NCBI GenBank assembly: GCA_029204225.1
Contig: CM055095.1
Span: 40,166,141 to 40,230,140 of the forward strand
DNA from: Diphasiastrum complanatum
Taxonomy: Eukaryota > Streptophyta > Lycopodiopsida > Lycopodiales > Lycopodiaceae
Direction: 5' to 3'
Length of the DNA stretch: 64,000 nucleotides
This document shows positions 48,129-60,715 of this stretch, one piece after another. The translations under genes were made by a program, and so were the position numbers. Position 1 is the stretch's first letter. Every line of letters starts with the position of its first letter. Under the pieces are notes generated by a model. That model did no database searches. It saw nothing but the letters and a program-made list of their open reading frames with translations, and was not told the origin of the DNA.

Positions 48129-48840
48129 ATGCACGCATCATGGGTTGTCGAATTGGTTGCATTCGTGATGCTTACCTTGGTGATAGCTCCATGTTGGCTT
48201 TCTTGATACAATGCCATAGAGTTCACATGGCATAGTTTCCTGTGCCGTAGTACCTCCGTAGAGTCATGGGTTTGGTGTGCTTGATCTGTCAGTAGGCGTA
48301 CCCTCAAATGGTACAAGTTGCCCTTTCGTCTACCTTGCGTGATCAGCATACTAGTGCTGGCATGAATGACATTTCATGTTTCATTAGAAAATGTCACACA
48401 CATCCCAGTGTCTACTATTCTGGCGACTAGTAGCAAGTCTTGTTGTAGTGTAGGTATGAAAAGAACATCTTCTAGTCATCTGTCTCTACCATTTGTATTG
48501 AACCACAACAAACCAATACCATTCGCTTGATGTTTCGATCCGTCTCCAAGAACTAAAAATCTTGATGGATCTACACTCCAAAAGTCAGACATTATTTGTC
48601 TTGATGTAATGAAGTGTGAGGTAACACCTGAATCAAGGATCATCTCTTGTGTGTCAGATGTCGATGCTGCACACATGTTTCTACATAGATAGGTTGTCGA
48701 ATTTTCGTTGTTCGGCCTTTCTTCGCCCATCTTTGAGCTGTCTGCTTGCCAAATCTGGGTGGCTGACGGTATCTCATGCTAGATCACCTGCTTGGTGCCA
48801 AAGTCGTCAGAAGGTGAGGAGGCCATGTTAGCAGTGATAA
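48129..48840 (-). pseudogene. Ty1/copia fragment: gag end, protease, pre-integrase
   Basis: Minus strand. A ASSPSDDFGTKQVI-like segment leads to TQEMILDSGVTSHFITSRQI (protease D-S-G near 48625), FLVLGDGSKHQANGIGLLWF, and after a break GRRKGNLYHLRV and HRKLCHVNSMALYQE (the gag-pre-integrase histidine region). It is of the same subfamily as the copia at 58.2-59.8 kb. The rest is cut off at 48129 by the gypsy 3' LTR, so the gypsy inserted into, or was joined to, this copia. Confidence 0.75.
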
Positions 48841-48929
48841 TTAAAGTTGGTTACAAAGAAAGAGTGAGAAAAAGGAAGAAAAAACGGTGAAAATGGTAAA
48901 AAGTGATGGGAACGAGAAAAATAGTGAAA

Positions 48930-49820
48930 AAACAAGAACGAGATGGTAGTAACAGTGGTTCAGAGCACAGATTTGGGTTCAAAGTATGCAGATGATAGCT
49001 TGTATGAAGTTTGGTTGCATTCAGAGAACTTGGAAATTTTGGTCAAAAATTTGAGTAGAGCTTCGCTAGGAAAGGTGGCAAATGACTCAAATTCAGCCCT
49101 TATATAGCGGAATTTAGAGTGTGTATTAGGTGAAATCCACTTTCCCTTGTTCAGTTCACCCAAATTTTGGCAGGGACCTCAGAGAAGTCTGTGAGAGTTC
49201 AGAAGGTGATTTGACTGCCCTGCGAAGGTTCTGCGAGGGTTTAGACAGTCTACGAGGGTTCAGACAGTCTACAAGGGTTCAATCCTGGCAAGAAGTGAAT
49301 GCTCGCACAACTTGTTCCCGTGGTTGGATTTTTAAGATCAGACCATGTAAACTGGCTAATTTCACTGATATGATTCCATTTATGCCCCTTGGAAAAGTTG
49401 GTTTGATGATCTTGATGCTCTGTGAGGGTTCTGAAGATTCTGCTCTTTGGAACACTCGCACACACTAAAAAATGATGTTTTTTCCATCGGTAACTCTCAC
49501 AGAGATTTTTATAGATGCATATGATCAGATCTAGTGATTGTCCAAGTTTTAGAAGCTATCTCCCAGGGAATCTCCAAAAATCATGAAAAAAACAAGAATG
49601 TTTGAAGCCTATAACGCTAGTAGAAACTTGCTCTACTCCATCATTCATTTGGTGATTCATTGCCAGGTTCTCACTCTACTCTTGCTTCCTATTCCTTGGC
49701 TCGAGGGTGAAGCTGTTGGAGATTAATCGGTTGCGTTTACTTGGTTGGGTGGTTTTGCTCCAGAGTGTGTTCTCTTGTGTTTTGACTTCTAAACATGACT
49801 TTGAGGAGCTTTCCCTTACA
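48930..49820 (+). repeat. plus-strand LTR with TATA box (putative)
   Basis: Non-coding DNA ending ...CTTTCCCTTACA at 49820, one base before a primer site. A TATA-like TTATATAG at 49100-49107 would start transcription about 700 bp before the primer site. 48980-49180 resembles 36300-36450. Repeated TGCGAGGGTTC-like words lie at 49205-49280. The left end is not fixed. Confidence 0.5.
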
Positions 49821-49821
49821 T

Positions 49822-49833
49822 TGGTATCAGAGC
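49822..49833 (+). promoter_or_regulatory. primer binding site (tRNA-iMet)
   Basis: TGGTATCAGAGC, a perfect plant initiator-Met primer site, one base after the LTR end. Confidence 0.85.
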
Positions 49834-52800
49834 AAGGCTTACGAAGATCAGAGAACCTGGAGTGTTGAAGCTTTTCATCAGATTTTTAGTGCCGATTAAT
49901 TGGTATTCTCATCCAGGTGGAGAACAAGGTTCTAAGTGGGTGAATTCTCCCAGTTTTCATTTTCATGTCATTAAGATCTGTCTCTCTTGACTTTCTCTAG
50001 GGTTTTATGGAAGGATGTCCATGGAAGTTAATTTATGATGTTTTTTGGAGTTTTTGCTTATGTAGCTCAAATCTTTGGAAGATCTAAAAATTCCAACAAG
50101 TGCACTTTCATTCTAGGGATCATTAACGATGTAATTAATGATGCATGCCGTTTGTTTACATGATTTATGGTTCTAGGCTATGCTTTTGGTCAAAAATTGT
50201 TGGTAATGTCACTGTTGGTGCTAGGGAGGTGTTTGCATGATTTTGTGTGATATGGCCTAGGGAAAGTGCGCCCTACTACAGATTTCTTGTGGTTCTGTTC
50301 CCACACGTGTGAACATGAGGTGTTAATCATCTCGGTCACTTGGTCTCCCTCCATATTGTGCTTTCAAGTGCCTAATTTGGTGCACCGTAGATCAAGATAT
50401 GGTCGTTCAAAAATTTGGCAGTTTTGTGAGTAAAATTGTCAAAATCCGACAATGTTCTGATTGTATGCCTATTTTTTTTCCTAATTTGATGTATCGTGCT
50501 TGTATGGATTTGTTGCATGTTAATTTTGTTGATGTTTATTAGCACTCGGCTATAGAAATTTGATTTCTCGGTGCTCAGTTGTCAATTTTTTAAATCTTGT
50601 AATGATGTAACTTTTGGTAGTTACATGGCCTTTGTTTCTTACATAAACAGTTACACGTAAGCCCATATTTTGTAGAACTTTGGTATTGTCGTATCAATGG
50701 TCAAGCTGTATTAATCAATTTTTGGGAGAAAATCTTTCTAAGTCGACCTTGACGAAATGGTATGGTTCTCAGGCATGTACCTAGTAAAGGGATTAGGTTC
50801 CTTGGTACTATGCTATTTAGCCACTTATAACTCTGGAGTATCCATACTCCCAATAAATAAATAAATTAGATCTATCCTAATAGGCTGTTTAAGAATTGGT
50901 TCATAGATCTAAAAACTTTGGAAGCATGTGTTCTTTCCATTAAATTGAAAAAAAAAAATTGAATTTCAAGTTTGGTTAAAATTTGAAATCGTTTACTTGT
51001 CTAGTGCATTTCTAAGTTGATGCTAATCATTAGAAATAGGTCAAGTGAATGTTTGTGCAAGATACTCGTCAAAATTGAATTTAAAACCGTCAAACAATAT
51101 GAAATGGCTAGATAGAATGAGTGGTGATAGAACTCTTTATCTGAGCATAAAAAATCTTGTTTGGATATAGTTTAAGAGTACCAAAATCCTATTGGTAGGA
51201 TTTCTATTCATGTAATTTCATGTTCTGGATTTGGGTAGTTTTTGTCAATATTAATAGAGTAATGCCAAACTAGTCAATAAAAAGAGAAAACAGTCCAACT
51301 TTACTAAAAAAAGTGTAATTGATAGGAACTTAAAAAAAAAAAGATTTCATTTCTAGTTAAAACCTATGGTGAATTATATGCAAATGAATCAGACTAGTAA
51401 CTTTTGATACTAGTAGGTGATTTTTGTATATCAATGATTAACCCATGTATAGGACAGAAGTGAAATTGTTTCAGACTTTTTCCTACAGTAATTCACTTTA
51501 AACATTTACTAATGTCTTTATATCTTTGTTGTACCTTAGTTGAAAGATTTTCAGGGGACTAAAAATTCTAAGGGGGGACGAATAATTGACATCAGAGGTA
51601 GTAAGTGTGATCGGGAAATGTATTTCGCAGTTAGAATTTTGTAATCCTTGTAAATAATTGCTTAACACCGGATACTAATTTTCTGAATGGAGTTCATTTA
51701 GTTGAATTATTGACTAATATCTTTGTAACCATCGAGTAGGCCACAATTTTGGATGTCAATTGTGATGTTAGAAGTAGAATTTGGTACATGGATTTCATTG
51801 GATCCGTTAGTTGATAGAAGCTTGTCCCTAGAGTAAATGCTCTTGGATCCAGGGGGATTTGAAGCTTGTCATCAACCAAAAAGGATCAGAATGTATTGTT
51901 GAACCATGTTAATTCTTCTATTTAGATCACATGGTCAGGCATGGATTTGTTGTATCCATCTGATAGGCATGCCAGTCATCTAAATGAATGGATTCTCCAG
52001 TTTTTGGGAACAAGAGATAATATCCTGTATGGACTATAGGACAACTAGATGATCTCTAGAATATCAGATATGGCGGTTAAGGGTTTTCTGGAAGGAAGAG
52101 CTGATGGTATGGGACACTAGTAATTTTGGAAAGAAAATTCTAGGACTGTCTGATTATCAATGGAGTATTTTAGTACCTAGTCATGATATGGGAAAAAGAA
52201 AAAAAATTGATAAAATGTGGAGTATTTTGGAAAAATTTGAGGTTTAACCTAGATCCCAATGTGGTATCTCACTATTTACAAAATCAAGGGCCTTCAAATC
52301 TATTTCTTGCTTTCTTGATTAATCCTTTACTTCTTAGTAATTTTTGAATATAAGACATCAACTTGGTTTATATGATTCTTTCCAGCATGAAGTTATTCTC
52401 CTGAAAGACTGTTATATCATATGAACTACTACTTTTTTTAATAGACTTGGAATTCAGATAAATTCTAAGGTAATTGTATTTGAATTTCTCAAACCTGTAA
52501 TATCTCTGTTGCATAGATAGATTTCAGTGGAATTATTGTGTTGTCACTCGAGTTGAAAATATTTGAAGGAAAAGTCCTAATTGTAATAGAGTGAATCCTT
52601 TTGTGGAATGCACTTATTACTGACTTTTCATGGATTTGGATATTTTCATAAATCATCTTTACAGTTAACTTTTATTGAAATTGATAATTTCTTCAAAAGG
52701 AGGGGTGAAGTGATGGGATAAAATTCTATTTGGGAATCTATGGGTTACATAGTTTTTGAAAGAGAACCAGCTGTGATATAGAAATGAGATTTTTCTAGAA

Positions 52801-53700
52801 GTAATTTTGGATAGATTCAGAGTAGATACCTAATTGGAACTTTTCGAATAAGAGAAATTCGCTAGGGATTGTGTGAACAATATGGAACTAGAGCAGGTTT
52901 GAAATTTGAATCATTATCTATAACTAGTACAATAAAAGATCAAAGGTTACTAATTGATCAAAATTTAAGTCTGAGAGTTCTGTATTGGATCAATCTAACC
53001 TTAGTTTGAGTACTAGGATCAGAGAGGTTGATTGAGTGAAGAAATTATGTAATTAGAGATAAGTTGGATTGGAAAACTATTGAGATTGAATCTTATTCGT
53101 CTCAGAGATTTCTCGGATATGTTATTTACTCATGAGAAATAAAAAATTTTAGTAGCTGAGTTACAAGATTCTTGATGAAATATGCGAGTAACATATGTGG
53201 ATTATAGAGGAATCTGCCTGATAAAAATGTGTTTATGTACTGGGTCATAGTGAGATTATTCACATATGTGCACAATTAATCTTGTATGAATCTACTGTGT
53301 ATTCCTAGTTACGAGGGTTATTTGGTGCACTTAACCTAGTCTGTGAACATAAACATATGATCAAGTATTGTTTTGATAGATACTTGCAGAGTTAACAAAT
53401 TTTTGTGTGGAAGATTTATGGATTAACTTATAAATAATTTGGATGAGGATCTAAATGTGGTGTCATACTAGTATATTTGAATTCTGCACCTATACATTAA
53501 GATTTCTAAGTCACTGGCAATTAACTTGAGTAGTTTATTACTCCAGGATGAAGTTAATTGGTAAAGCAATTAGTGTGATGAGGACTCACCAGAAACTGAT
53601 GGTTTTAAATTATATTGCTTGTAAGAGACTATAAAATTGGGGAGAATCAAGCAAGTCCAAGACTACAAAATCTAGCATGAAACGGATTCCGGCTACCTTG
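49834..53700. other. 3.9 kb AT-rich non-coding stretch after an LTR and primer site
   Basis: No open frame over about 60 codons and no recognisable retroelement motif on either strand. Purine tracts occur at 51572 (AAGGGGGGACG) and 52698 (AAAAGGAGGGGTGAAG), and the latter is followed by TGATGGGATAAAATT, a possible polypurine tract and LTR start. Because it begins with an LTR and primer site, it may be the interior of a large non-coding retrotransposon derivative. I could not confirm a 3' LTR. Confidence 0.4.
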
Positions 53701-53709
53701 GTATGCACT

Positions 53710-54830
53710 TCATTGGATATGCCTAATGGTTTCAGCTAGTCTGATCATAAAAGGAGTGCTTACCATATGAGTAAGACCCCATTCATGATAAAGCTTGGAG
53801 GAAATGATGTTCATTCTTGATCCTCCATCGACTATGGCCGATTTTTGTGGAAACCCTTGATGTGTGATTGGAATGGTTACATGCTTGCATCTTTCTTCCA
53901 ACCTACTCCTTCTTGGTGGATTGGTTGCAATCCCTTTACCTCTACATCTAGCACCAAATTGCTTCAAGTTTCTCGCTATTTGGTCCGTCTATGTAAGTCT
54001 TCAATCCTTCCCAGAGGGGTCGGATGCATTTTGAGCAAGGTGCCTAAGAGCATTCTGACGTCACTTCTCAATAGATTGACGAGGACAGTGGTGTGGTCTT
54101 TCTCCTCTTCCTTGCTATGGAAAGGAGTTTTAAAACTAGAATGCTCGTTCGCATTTTGTCCGGTTTCACGGATAACTAAAGTAAACTTGGATTTACCAGG
54201 GAGCGAGGGGAAGCGGTAGGCTATTGATTGTTCTCACCTCTGGGGTGATGTTGGTCATGCTCTCAGGCTGCCTCTCTGGCTTGGTCTAGGGCTTGAGCTT
54301 ATTTCACCCACTCCTTCATTTGTCTAAAGTTACCTTGTTCAAAGGTGGGATTTTGGTAATCTCCTACATATAAGAAATCGAATGATCTACTAGTAGGACC
54401 GGTAGTGGCAAACTTGGATGGTTCCTTATCTTTTCATTTCTGGGCTCTAGTCCGGATGAATACTGACATCGTAGATGCCTTGGGCTCTCCTACCACACTC
54501 ATCAGATGTAAAGGGATAGATACCTCTCCTTGTTTCTTCTTTCTCATTGGAAATGTTAAATATGGGTGTCCATACTCGCAATCATGGCATAAAGGTACAA
54601 AGTTACCTTGTGGCTTGTTAGGGCACTCACAGCAATTCTATGGTTATCTCCGCATCCATAACTTTTGATGGGAGCTCTAAATCTGGCACCTCTAAGCTGG
54701 TTGGCATAGATAGGCACTAAGTCGCCATTCTCTCTGTCTATGAAATGCACTGGGACAAAGTCCTCTACTTCCTCCCTAGGGTAGTAGGATTCTTCGGTCG
54801 CTTCGACCATGTTCAACTCCTAAGCAATTG
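53710..54830 (-). pseudogene. Ty3/gypsy fragment: gag zinc knuckle and DGGS protease
   Basis: Minus strand. The gag end lies at 54556-54816 (YYPREEVEDFVPVHFIDREN, GARFRAPIKSYGCGDNHRI), then in a shifted frame come a C-x-x-C-type knuckle segment and CHDCEYGHPYLTF. The protease at 53710-53967 reads RCKHVTIPITHQGFPQKSAI, VDGGSRMNIISSKL (active-site region at 53818-53829) and LTHMVSTPFMIRLAE. DGGS takes the place of the usual D-S/T-G. The rest of pol is missing to the left. Confidence 0.65.
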
Positions 54831-54888
54831 GTTGCAAATTTCTCACTACTAGGCCCTGGGTTTTGGGGGAATGGGTGGTAATGCCAAT

Positions 54889-55820
54889 CTAGGCGATGGT
54901 TGGGGTAAGGCTCCTTGACGTTGTGCCAATGGGGCTAGATTTGTTGCTAGTCGATTTGTAGATGGTGGTGATGGGCGGAATAGTGGTGGTGGAGATGGTG
55001 GCGGCAACAGATGTGATGATGGGGGTGAGTGGAGTGGCAACGATGGAAACAATTATGGGGTGAATGGGAGATGAAACAAGTGGAATAGTGGTAGTAAGGG
55101 GGAAGGACGTGGCGATGGTGAGAGTAGCGATCGTGAAAACGGTGGAACTTGTGACAACAGTGGAAACTAGGAAAGAAACTATTGGATGGATGAGGCTATG
55201 CACAAAGGACGTGATTTGCAGAAGGGGGGACGAATGGATGGGACTGGTGCGTGTTGGGCTAGTGTGTGTGCGAGTGGATGTGTAGGCTATGAGGCAAAGG
55301 CGGAGGTCAACAATAGCGCGAGTAGATCTTGTGAGCATAGGTTGGTAGATGGAGAGGAAGGCGTGGGCGTCTTAACACCTAGATGCTCTAGGTGCGTATA
55401 GGCAATGACGGTGATGAGACCACCACAAGTGATCCGTGAGGGATGATTGAAAGCAGCCTGTAGCTCCTTTATGAGAAACGAGGCCCAGTCGTAAATGGTA
55501 TTCGGTCCGTCCATCATGGTCGTCATGACGATGACTTGCTTGGACACCCAGAGGGGACGGTGGGAACTCACAATGATTGTGGCGGATAAAAAATTTATCT
55601 TGTGATGGAGATTTGGGTTCCTGAGTTGCAAAATCAGGTTTCCGTCATTGGTTTTTGTCTTCATGTTGTCATGACCAAAATGAAAGAAGATAGATATATC
55701 GAATTTGGTGAGGGTGCTGGTGGTTGGTAGGTGGGTGGAGTGAGAAAGAGTGAGAGGTAACAAAATTAGATGTGGGTCAAGGGAGACCACATGGTCATCC
55801 CCCTTATAGGTAGTGGTGAA
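54889..55820 (-). pseudogene. Ser/Thr/Pro/Ile-rich coding remnant, gypsy-associated
   Basis: Minus strand in two frames. 55400-55690 shows a globular text (LHHKINFLSATIIVSSHRPL, YDWASFLIKELQAAFNHPSR, GGLITVIAYTHLEHLGVKTP). 54889-55338 is a low-complexity Thr/Ser/Ile/Pro run (SPTRTSPIHSSPL, ITSVAATISTTTIPPITTI). The DWA-x-x-I-x-x-x-L pattern recalls extra ORFs of plant gypsy elements, and a globular part followed by a Thr/Pro-rich part resembles the layout of the post-pol ORF at 13966-15792. Whether it belongs to the gag-protease fragment on its left is unclear. Confidence 0.35.
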
Positions 55821-55959
55821 ATGGTCTTTGTTGGAAAAGGCTTGCTTGCAAGGTCCTGGAAAATGGGTACCTCCATGTTGTGGAGGCCTATGGCAGTTAA
55901 GACTGCAAGGCAATAGCCGATGCGAAGAGCTGCAATCTCTTGCTCCGGGAGTAGGGGTT

Positions 55960-57052
55960 ACCAAAAGGAAAGTGCTGCAACATGGCCTGTGGTGGCCCAC
56001 AATGTTCAAAGATATTCACTATCAGGTTAAGAGGTGTGACGTGTGCCAATGGTTCAACCGAACCCAAGGAAATGATAGAATGTCGTTACGACCTATACTA
56101 GTTGAGATGCCACTTGAGAAATGGGGCATTGACTATGTTAGCCCTATTCGTCCAGCTGTCCATGGCTCCCAAGCTTGATATATCATTGTAGCCACTGACT
56201 ACTTGACCAAATGGATAGAAGCCAAAGCGGTGAGGAAGGCTGACGCCAACTCTACTGCTAAATTCTTGTATGAAAGCATCCTTGTTCATTTTTGGTGCCC
56301 ACTAGAACTTGTGAGTGATCGTGAAACACATTTCTTAAATGAGACTATTACTCACTTGTTATCCTCTTACCTGGTTGTCCATAGGAAGAGTACACCCTAT
56401 TACCCACATTGCAACGGACAAGCAAAATCATCAAACAAGATCCTCTATGGAATTATCACCAAGATGGTTGAAGCTTCACGATCGGATTGGGAACATAAGC
56501 TTCATGCAGCTTTATGGGCTTTCAGAACCACATTTAAAGTGTGTATTGGACAAACTCCATTTCAGATGGTGTATGGACATGAAGTCGTAATGCTTGCTGA
56601 GTTCGTCGTACCTACTCTGAGAGTCATCACATTGCCAACAACTTAGTACAGAGGAATCTACCAAGAGGAGATTAGAAAACTTTCTTCAACTTCATGAAAC
56701 TCGCTTCCTAGCACTTCACGCCCTAACTGTAGGAGAACAATGACGAAAGGCCTGGCACAATCAGAATATCAAGACCAAGGACCTCGTTAAGGGAGAATTG
56801 GCTTTGTTATACAACGCCAATGCACATAAAGGTAAGCTTAAGTTTCAGGGAGAAGGGTCGTACAAGGTAGTAGAGATCCAACCTAATGGTACAATCATTC
56901 TCACTGACCTGCAAAGCAATTTGGTCGACATGCCCATTAATGGCAACATGTTGCGTCGTTACTATTCAGTTGATGTTGAGCTCAAGGATGTGCCGGAAGC
57001 TCGATCCTCATCGTCTTCTTCAGAAAGTGAGAATCCATTCACATCCCGTTAG
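55960..57052 (+). pseudogene. Ty3/gypsy integrase fragment
   Basis: Plus strand. The zinc region end HGLWWPTMFKDIHYQVKRCD and VCQ (55980-56050) is followed by the core: WGIDYVSPIRP, then after a TGA KWIEAKAVRKADANSTAKFL, VSDRETHFLNETI and NGQAKSSNKILYGIITK, HAALWAFRTTFKVCIGQTPF and YGHEVVMLAEFVVPTL. The tail at 56798-57052 has GKLKFQGEGSYKVVEIQPNG and MPINGNMLRRYY, with a Ser-rich end at TAG 57050-57052. The catalytic Glu is replaced by Lys (GQAKSS for GQTESS). The HH part of the zinc region and all upstream pol are missing. Confidence 0.8.
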
Positions 57053-57059
57053 CTAGCCA

Positions 57060-57440
57060 AGGTAGGATTCTCTAGTTAATTTTGAATTAGTGGATCTAGA
57101 TAGATAAATTAAATAGTTGTTGATCTAGATAGAAGATAGCGTAGACTAGTTAAATCTAGATGATAGTTTAGATCTAGATTGTTAGGAGTCAGATTTCTAG
57201 CATCTCGATTAGATCTAGATTAGATAGGTAGATTAGATAGCTAGATCAAATAGTTAAATTAGACTAGTTCTACTTGGCTAGTTGGATTAGTTGTTAACCA
57301 AGAAGTTTTAGCTTAGGAAGAGCAGTTAGGAAGTTTGCTAGCCTAGTTAGTATAAAGTTAGATGACCCTGACCTAGTAATTAGGATTCATCTAGGAAGGC
57401 CAATTAGATCTAGGTATTCCGATCCATTAGAAGAGGTTTT
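57060..57440 (+). repeat. CTAGAT-rich low-complexity stretch
   Basis: Downstream of the integrase end the words TCTAGAT, CTAGATAG and TTAGAT recur many times (57088-57260 most densely), including AGATCTAGAT palindromes. It is not a regular tandem array. It occupies the post-pol spacer or LTR position of the preceding gypsy. Confidence 0.6.
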
Positions 57441-58163
57441 AGATCAATTAGCCTTAGAATAACAGATCAAGACCCATAGACTAGAATAGTTGTTGACCAT
57501 GACCCTTATGTGGCTTAGATAGGATAGGGTAGGTCAAATTAGAATTCCTTAGTTAGTTGATCCTTTAGGAAAAATACTAAGATTTCTCTTTCAAAGAACA
57601 CGATGAAAGTTTGATTAAATCAAACTAATATCAGTGACTTCAATTGTGTCTAGTTCATGTCTATGTACTAATAGGACAGTTTCTACTTTGATTCAATAAA
57701 GCATGTGAATTTAGGAGATATATGTGTGAATGTCATAGACAATTTTAGGTAACCAGAACAACTGAGAAAAATCATCTGTTGAGAAACTTTGATCAATCGA
57801 TTTTTTATAATTCTGATTCTGATTCTTCTGTATACATCTCATGCTACCTTGTTGTTTACAATGAGTAAGTGCACATGTACTTATATTGTCATAAGATAGG
57901 ACTTTTGGCCTTCTTCCTTCTGTAATAGTCGATCTAACCATTAAGATGGTTGATATTCAACAACCTTCTGTTTCCAGACTCGAAAGGTTATTGTTCAAGA
58001 CAGTTTATCTGTCAAGACAATTTATTGTTCGAGTTCGAGTTCGAACAAGAATAGAAATGTTTCGAGTTTGGTTTCGAATTTGAGTTCGAGTTTCTCAGCC
58101 TTTGTCAATTAGACTATGCACTTTGTTGATAGAACCGAGATTTGTCTGTTGAGGTGTTCTACA
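57441..58163 (-). repeat. putative copia 3' LTR (right part) and unassigned DNA
   Basis: On the minus strand a polypurine tract (TTTGAGAGGGAGC) is followed by TGTAGAACACC at 58163, the start of a copia LTR. Repeats of GTTCGAGTTCGAGTTCGAA lie at 58028-58095. The left limit is not defined. 57441-57900 shows no gene. Confidence 0.5.
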
Positions 58164-59795
58164 GCTCCCTCTCAAAGTGGGCAGTTGGATTAACCCCAAC
58201 CTTCTTCAATGCTTCTCGAACAAAGCTAAACAGAGTGGCTTTGTAAAGATATCAGCTATCATTTCCTCTGTAGGTATGAAGACTGTCTTCAGTATCTTGT
58301 TTTTGACTAAGTCCCGAATAACATGATACTTGATCGCTATATGTTTCATTTTTGAATGAAACACAGGATCTTTCGTAAGATAGATTGGTGAAGTGTTATC
58401 CATTAGTAAGACATAAGGTTCAGAAATAGTTTTGTCAAATCCTTCTAACATTTATTTGATCCATATCAGCTCGTTTGTCATCTTAGCTGCTACTACATAT
58501 TCGGCCTCACACGAAGATTGAGCTACTGCTATTTGCTTCTTGTTTATCCAAAGTATGGCTACGCCAGATGCTAGAGTACAACCTCTTGAAATACTTTTGC
58601 TATCATCCTTCATGGATGTCCAGCTTGCGTCACTATAAGATTCGATTCGAAATCCAGTTTCCTTTAAATAACACAGTCCATAGTCTTTCGATTCTTGGAG
58701 ATATTGTACTACTCTTTTTGCTAACTTCCAGTGTAACGATCCTGGGTTCTGATTAAATTGGCTTAGCCTATATATTGCAAAAATGCTATATTAGGTCTAG
58801 TGTTGTATGCAAGATACAACAATGATCTAATCAGCCTTTGATAGGGTGTATTGGCCATTCGTTTCTCTTCTTTGAGAGTATGTGAAAGCACCATTCCTCA
58901 ATTCCATTGTGCTAAGCTGTGTATGATGTAGTTTTTGTATGCATAATACCTCGATCAGTACAGAAAGCTTTGAATTCATTGGAAATGTACTTGTTGTCTA
59001 CTTCTCAGCCCAATTGGTATACTCAACGAATTTCTCAAAAGCTTCTAATTTTGTACGAATAAAGTATACTATAGCGAACTTGCTGAAGTCATCAATAAAC
59101 ATTATGAAGTATTTTGCATCACCTAAAGACAATACTCCAAATGGTCCACAGATATCCGAATGTACAATTTCCAGTACCTTTGTTGCTTTATAAACATTGT
59201 TACTGAAAGGTGTTCAAGTCATTTTGCCTTTAAGACAAGATCGCAGGTAGTTTGAATATCCCGACTCTTTATTTCGACTCCTTCAATTCTCTGACTCTTG
59301 TTGGCTTGGTACAAGGCTTCCATGTTCATGTGACACAACCTTTTGTGCCACAGAATATCTATTGATTCTTGAGTTTGATTTGCTTGTTCGAATTGAGTTC
59401 AAATTCTCAAGTGACACAAATTACCATATCTATTACCTTTGGCATCTAGGTTATCAGAATCTTCATTGAACAATTTACAAAAGTCCCTTCTGAAGGTTAC
59501 TGACATTCATGTGTTGACTATCTTTGCTAAATATAGAAGATCTTTATCAAGAGTAGGAACATAGAGAACTTCCTCCAGTTTCTTGTCACCTTGATTCATG
59601 TCTAACCACAGTACACCAGTTCCATCAACTACATGCTTAGAACCGTCTCCAAGTATAATGAATCTCGAATAATTCATCTTCTTATAGTCAGACAAAATTT
59701 GTTTCGAGGAAACAAAATGTGAGGTGGCATCCGAATCAAGTACTACTTCTCGAATTTTTGAATTTGATGAACAACATAGATCAGCACAAACGTAT
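58164..59795 (-). pseudogene. Ty1/copia, 3' portion: protease, integrase, RNase H
   Basis: Minus strand. Protease at 59507-59795: REVVLDSDATSHFVSSKQIL (D-S-D in place of D-S-G) and FIILGDGSKHVVDGTGVLWL. Pre-integrase: KRLCHMNMEALYQANKSQRI. Integrase core start: VLEIVHSDICGPFGVLSLGD and FIMFIDDFSKFAIVYF (59000-59130). At about 58930 this passes abruptly into RNase H-side text (NTPYQRLIRSLLYLAYNTRP, ESYSDASWTSMKDDSKS, SSCEAEYVVAAKMTNELIWI, MLEGFDKTISEP, HIAIKYHVIRDLVK, EEMIADIFTKPL), so the rest of integrase and RT are deleted. The gag half continues at 63124, beyond an inserted gypsy. Confidence 0.8.
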
Positions 59796-59800
59796 GCTAC
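59796..59800. repeat. target site duplication, left copy
   Basis: GCTAC on the plus strand, paired with GCTGC at 63119-63123 (one mismatch). Removing the insertion and one copy keeps the copia frame. Confidence 0.7.
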
Positions 59801-60693
<893 letters not shown>

Positions 60694-60697
60694 ATTT

Positions 60698-60715
60698 TGG
60701 CGCTGTTTCCGGGAA
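60698..60715 (+). promoter_or_regulatory. gypsy primer binding site, family B
   Basis: TGGCGCTGTTTCCGGGAA, four bases after the LTR end. Same type as 39292-39309 with several substitutions. Confidence 0.75.

Noticed and set aside
55287-56009. 240-residue minus-strand ORF
   Set aside because: Its first part is antisense to the plus-strand gypsy integrase zinc region. Only the later part (below about 55800) is considered as a possible coding remnant.
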